Shown here: one piece after another, positions 63,861-64,000 of the stretch
How the letters are laid out: every line of letters starts with the position of its first letter
How positions within the stretch are numbered: position 1 is the stretch's first letter
NCBI RefSeq assembly: GCF_030140925.1
Contig: NZ_JARBWD010000001.1
Span: 1,426,001 to 1,490,000 of the forward strand
Length of the DNA stretch: 64,000 nucleotides
Source of the DNA: Parerythrobacter aestuarii
GTDB taxonomy: Bacteria > Pseudomonadota > Alphaproteobacteria > Sphingomonadales > Sphingomonadaceae
Direction: 5' to 3'
Notes under the pieces: generated by a model
Seen by the model: the letters and a program-made list of their open reading frames with translations, nothing else
Databases searched by the model: none
What the model was told of the DNA's origin: nothing
Translations under genes and position numbers: made by a program

Positions 63861-64000
63861 CTAACTCTCCATGCTCATCGCGCGCGCCTTCGGCCGCGAA
63901 GACGAGGACATGCGGTCAAGAACGCGTTCAATGACGGTCTTGTGCACGGGAATGAGGGGAAGCTGCGAGGAGCCTGCGACCTTTCCGATGTCTTCGAGCA
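63861..64000 (-). CDS. C-terminal end of a gene cut by the window
   Basis: The last 45 residues of a minus-strand protein, ending LIPVHKTVIERVLDRMSSSSRPKARAMSMES, with TAG at 63861-63863. The rest lies to the right. The composition is protein-like, but I cannot assign a family from this fragment. It is transcribed in the same direction as the epimerase gene, 114 bases upstream of it. Confidence 0.55.
   Translation of the reverse strand, partial: LEDIGKVAGSSQLPLIPVHKTVIERVLDRMSSSSRPKARAMSMES

Noticed and set aside
1-64000. CRISPR arrays, insertion sequences, prophage or integrase genes
   Set aside because: No spaced direct repeats, transposase, integrase or phage structural gene was seen on either strand.

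Overview
The window is a gene-dense, high-GC stretch of an alphaproteobacterial chromosome, most likely from the Sphingomonadales and probably Erythrobacteraceae. This placement is an inference from MipZ (the alphaproteobacterial division regulator), a full ccmCDEFGHI cytochrome c maturation operon, an inverted pair of CTGAGC(T/C)TGTC(G/A)AAG-type repeats, and a bamA-ompH-fabZ block that lacks the lipid A genes lpxD, lpxA and lpxB. About 95% of the window is ordinary housekeeping sequence. I see no phage, insertion sequence, CRISPR array or rRNA operon.

Layout, left to right. 1-4.8 kb: 3' end of dnaX, a YbaB/EbfC protein, a small Cys/His-rich protein on the minus strand, lon and an HU gene. 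4.9-6.5 kb (minus): a lipoprotein and rlmB, then tRNA-Tyr. 6.8-11.5 kb: a GH42 beta-galactosidase divergent from a TonB-dependent receptor, with a dyad between them. 11.6-14.6 kb: a KAS III enzyme, psd and pssA. 14.9-27.6 kb: the rpsB-tsf-pyrH-frr-uppS-cdsA-dxr-rseP-bamA-ompH-fabZ series, interrupted by one opposing metallo-hydrolase, then a 0.26-kb inverted-repeat element and rpmE. 27.7-30.0 kb: a coupled prolyl-hydroxylase/DksA-like pair (minus), tRNA-His and a leucine-type dehydrogenase. 30.1-35.0 kb: the ccm operon. 35.1-41.5 kb: kup, a hypothetical protein, yciB, an inverted repeat pair, ftsY, mtaB and dapF. 41.5-47.1 kb: a GGDEF/EAL protein, an EVE protein, a thiamine-diphosphate enzyme and an LplT-like transporter. 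47.2-51.5 kb: pgsA, mipZ, PilZ, oxyR and rnd. 51.7-59.7 kb: aspS, a secreted protein, acpP-fabF-mltG, a 2H phosphoesterase, tRNA-Met and a DbpA-like helicase.

The membrane-biogenesis genes work together. uppS, dxr and yciB serve isoprenoid and envelope synthesis. cdsA, pssA, psd and pgsA form most of the phospholipid pathway. acpP, fabF, fabZ and the KAS III make acyl chains. rseP, bamA and ompH handle outer-membrane assembly and stress.

The right end (59.9-64.0 kb) is different. It has lower GC and an unusual gene set: an RsmI-type 16S rRNA 2'-O-methyltransferase fused to an N-terminal domain resembling the archaeal DUF371 family, a TrmH/SpoU-type RNA 2'-O-methyltransferase, an Sfp-type phosphopantetheinyl transferase, an NAD-dependent epimerase-like protein, and the end of another minus-strand gene cut by the window. 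Two RNA methyltransferases beside a carrier-protein activating enzyme suggest the edge of a specialised-metabolite locus with ribosome self-protection. That is an inference and is the most promising thing in the window.
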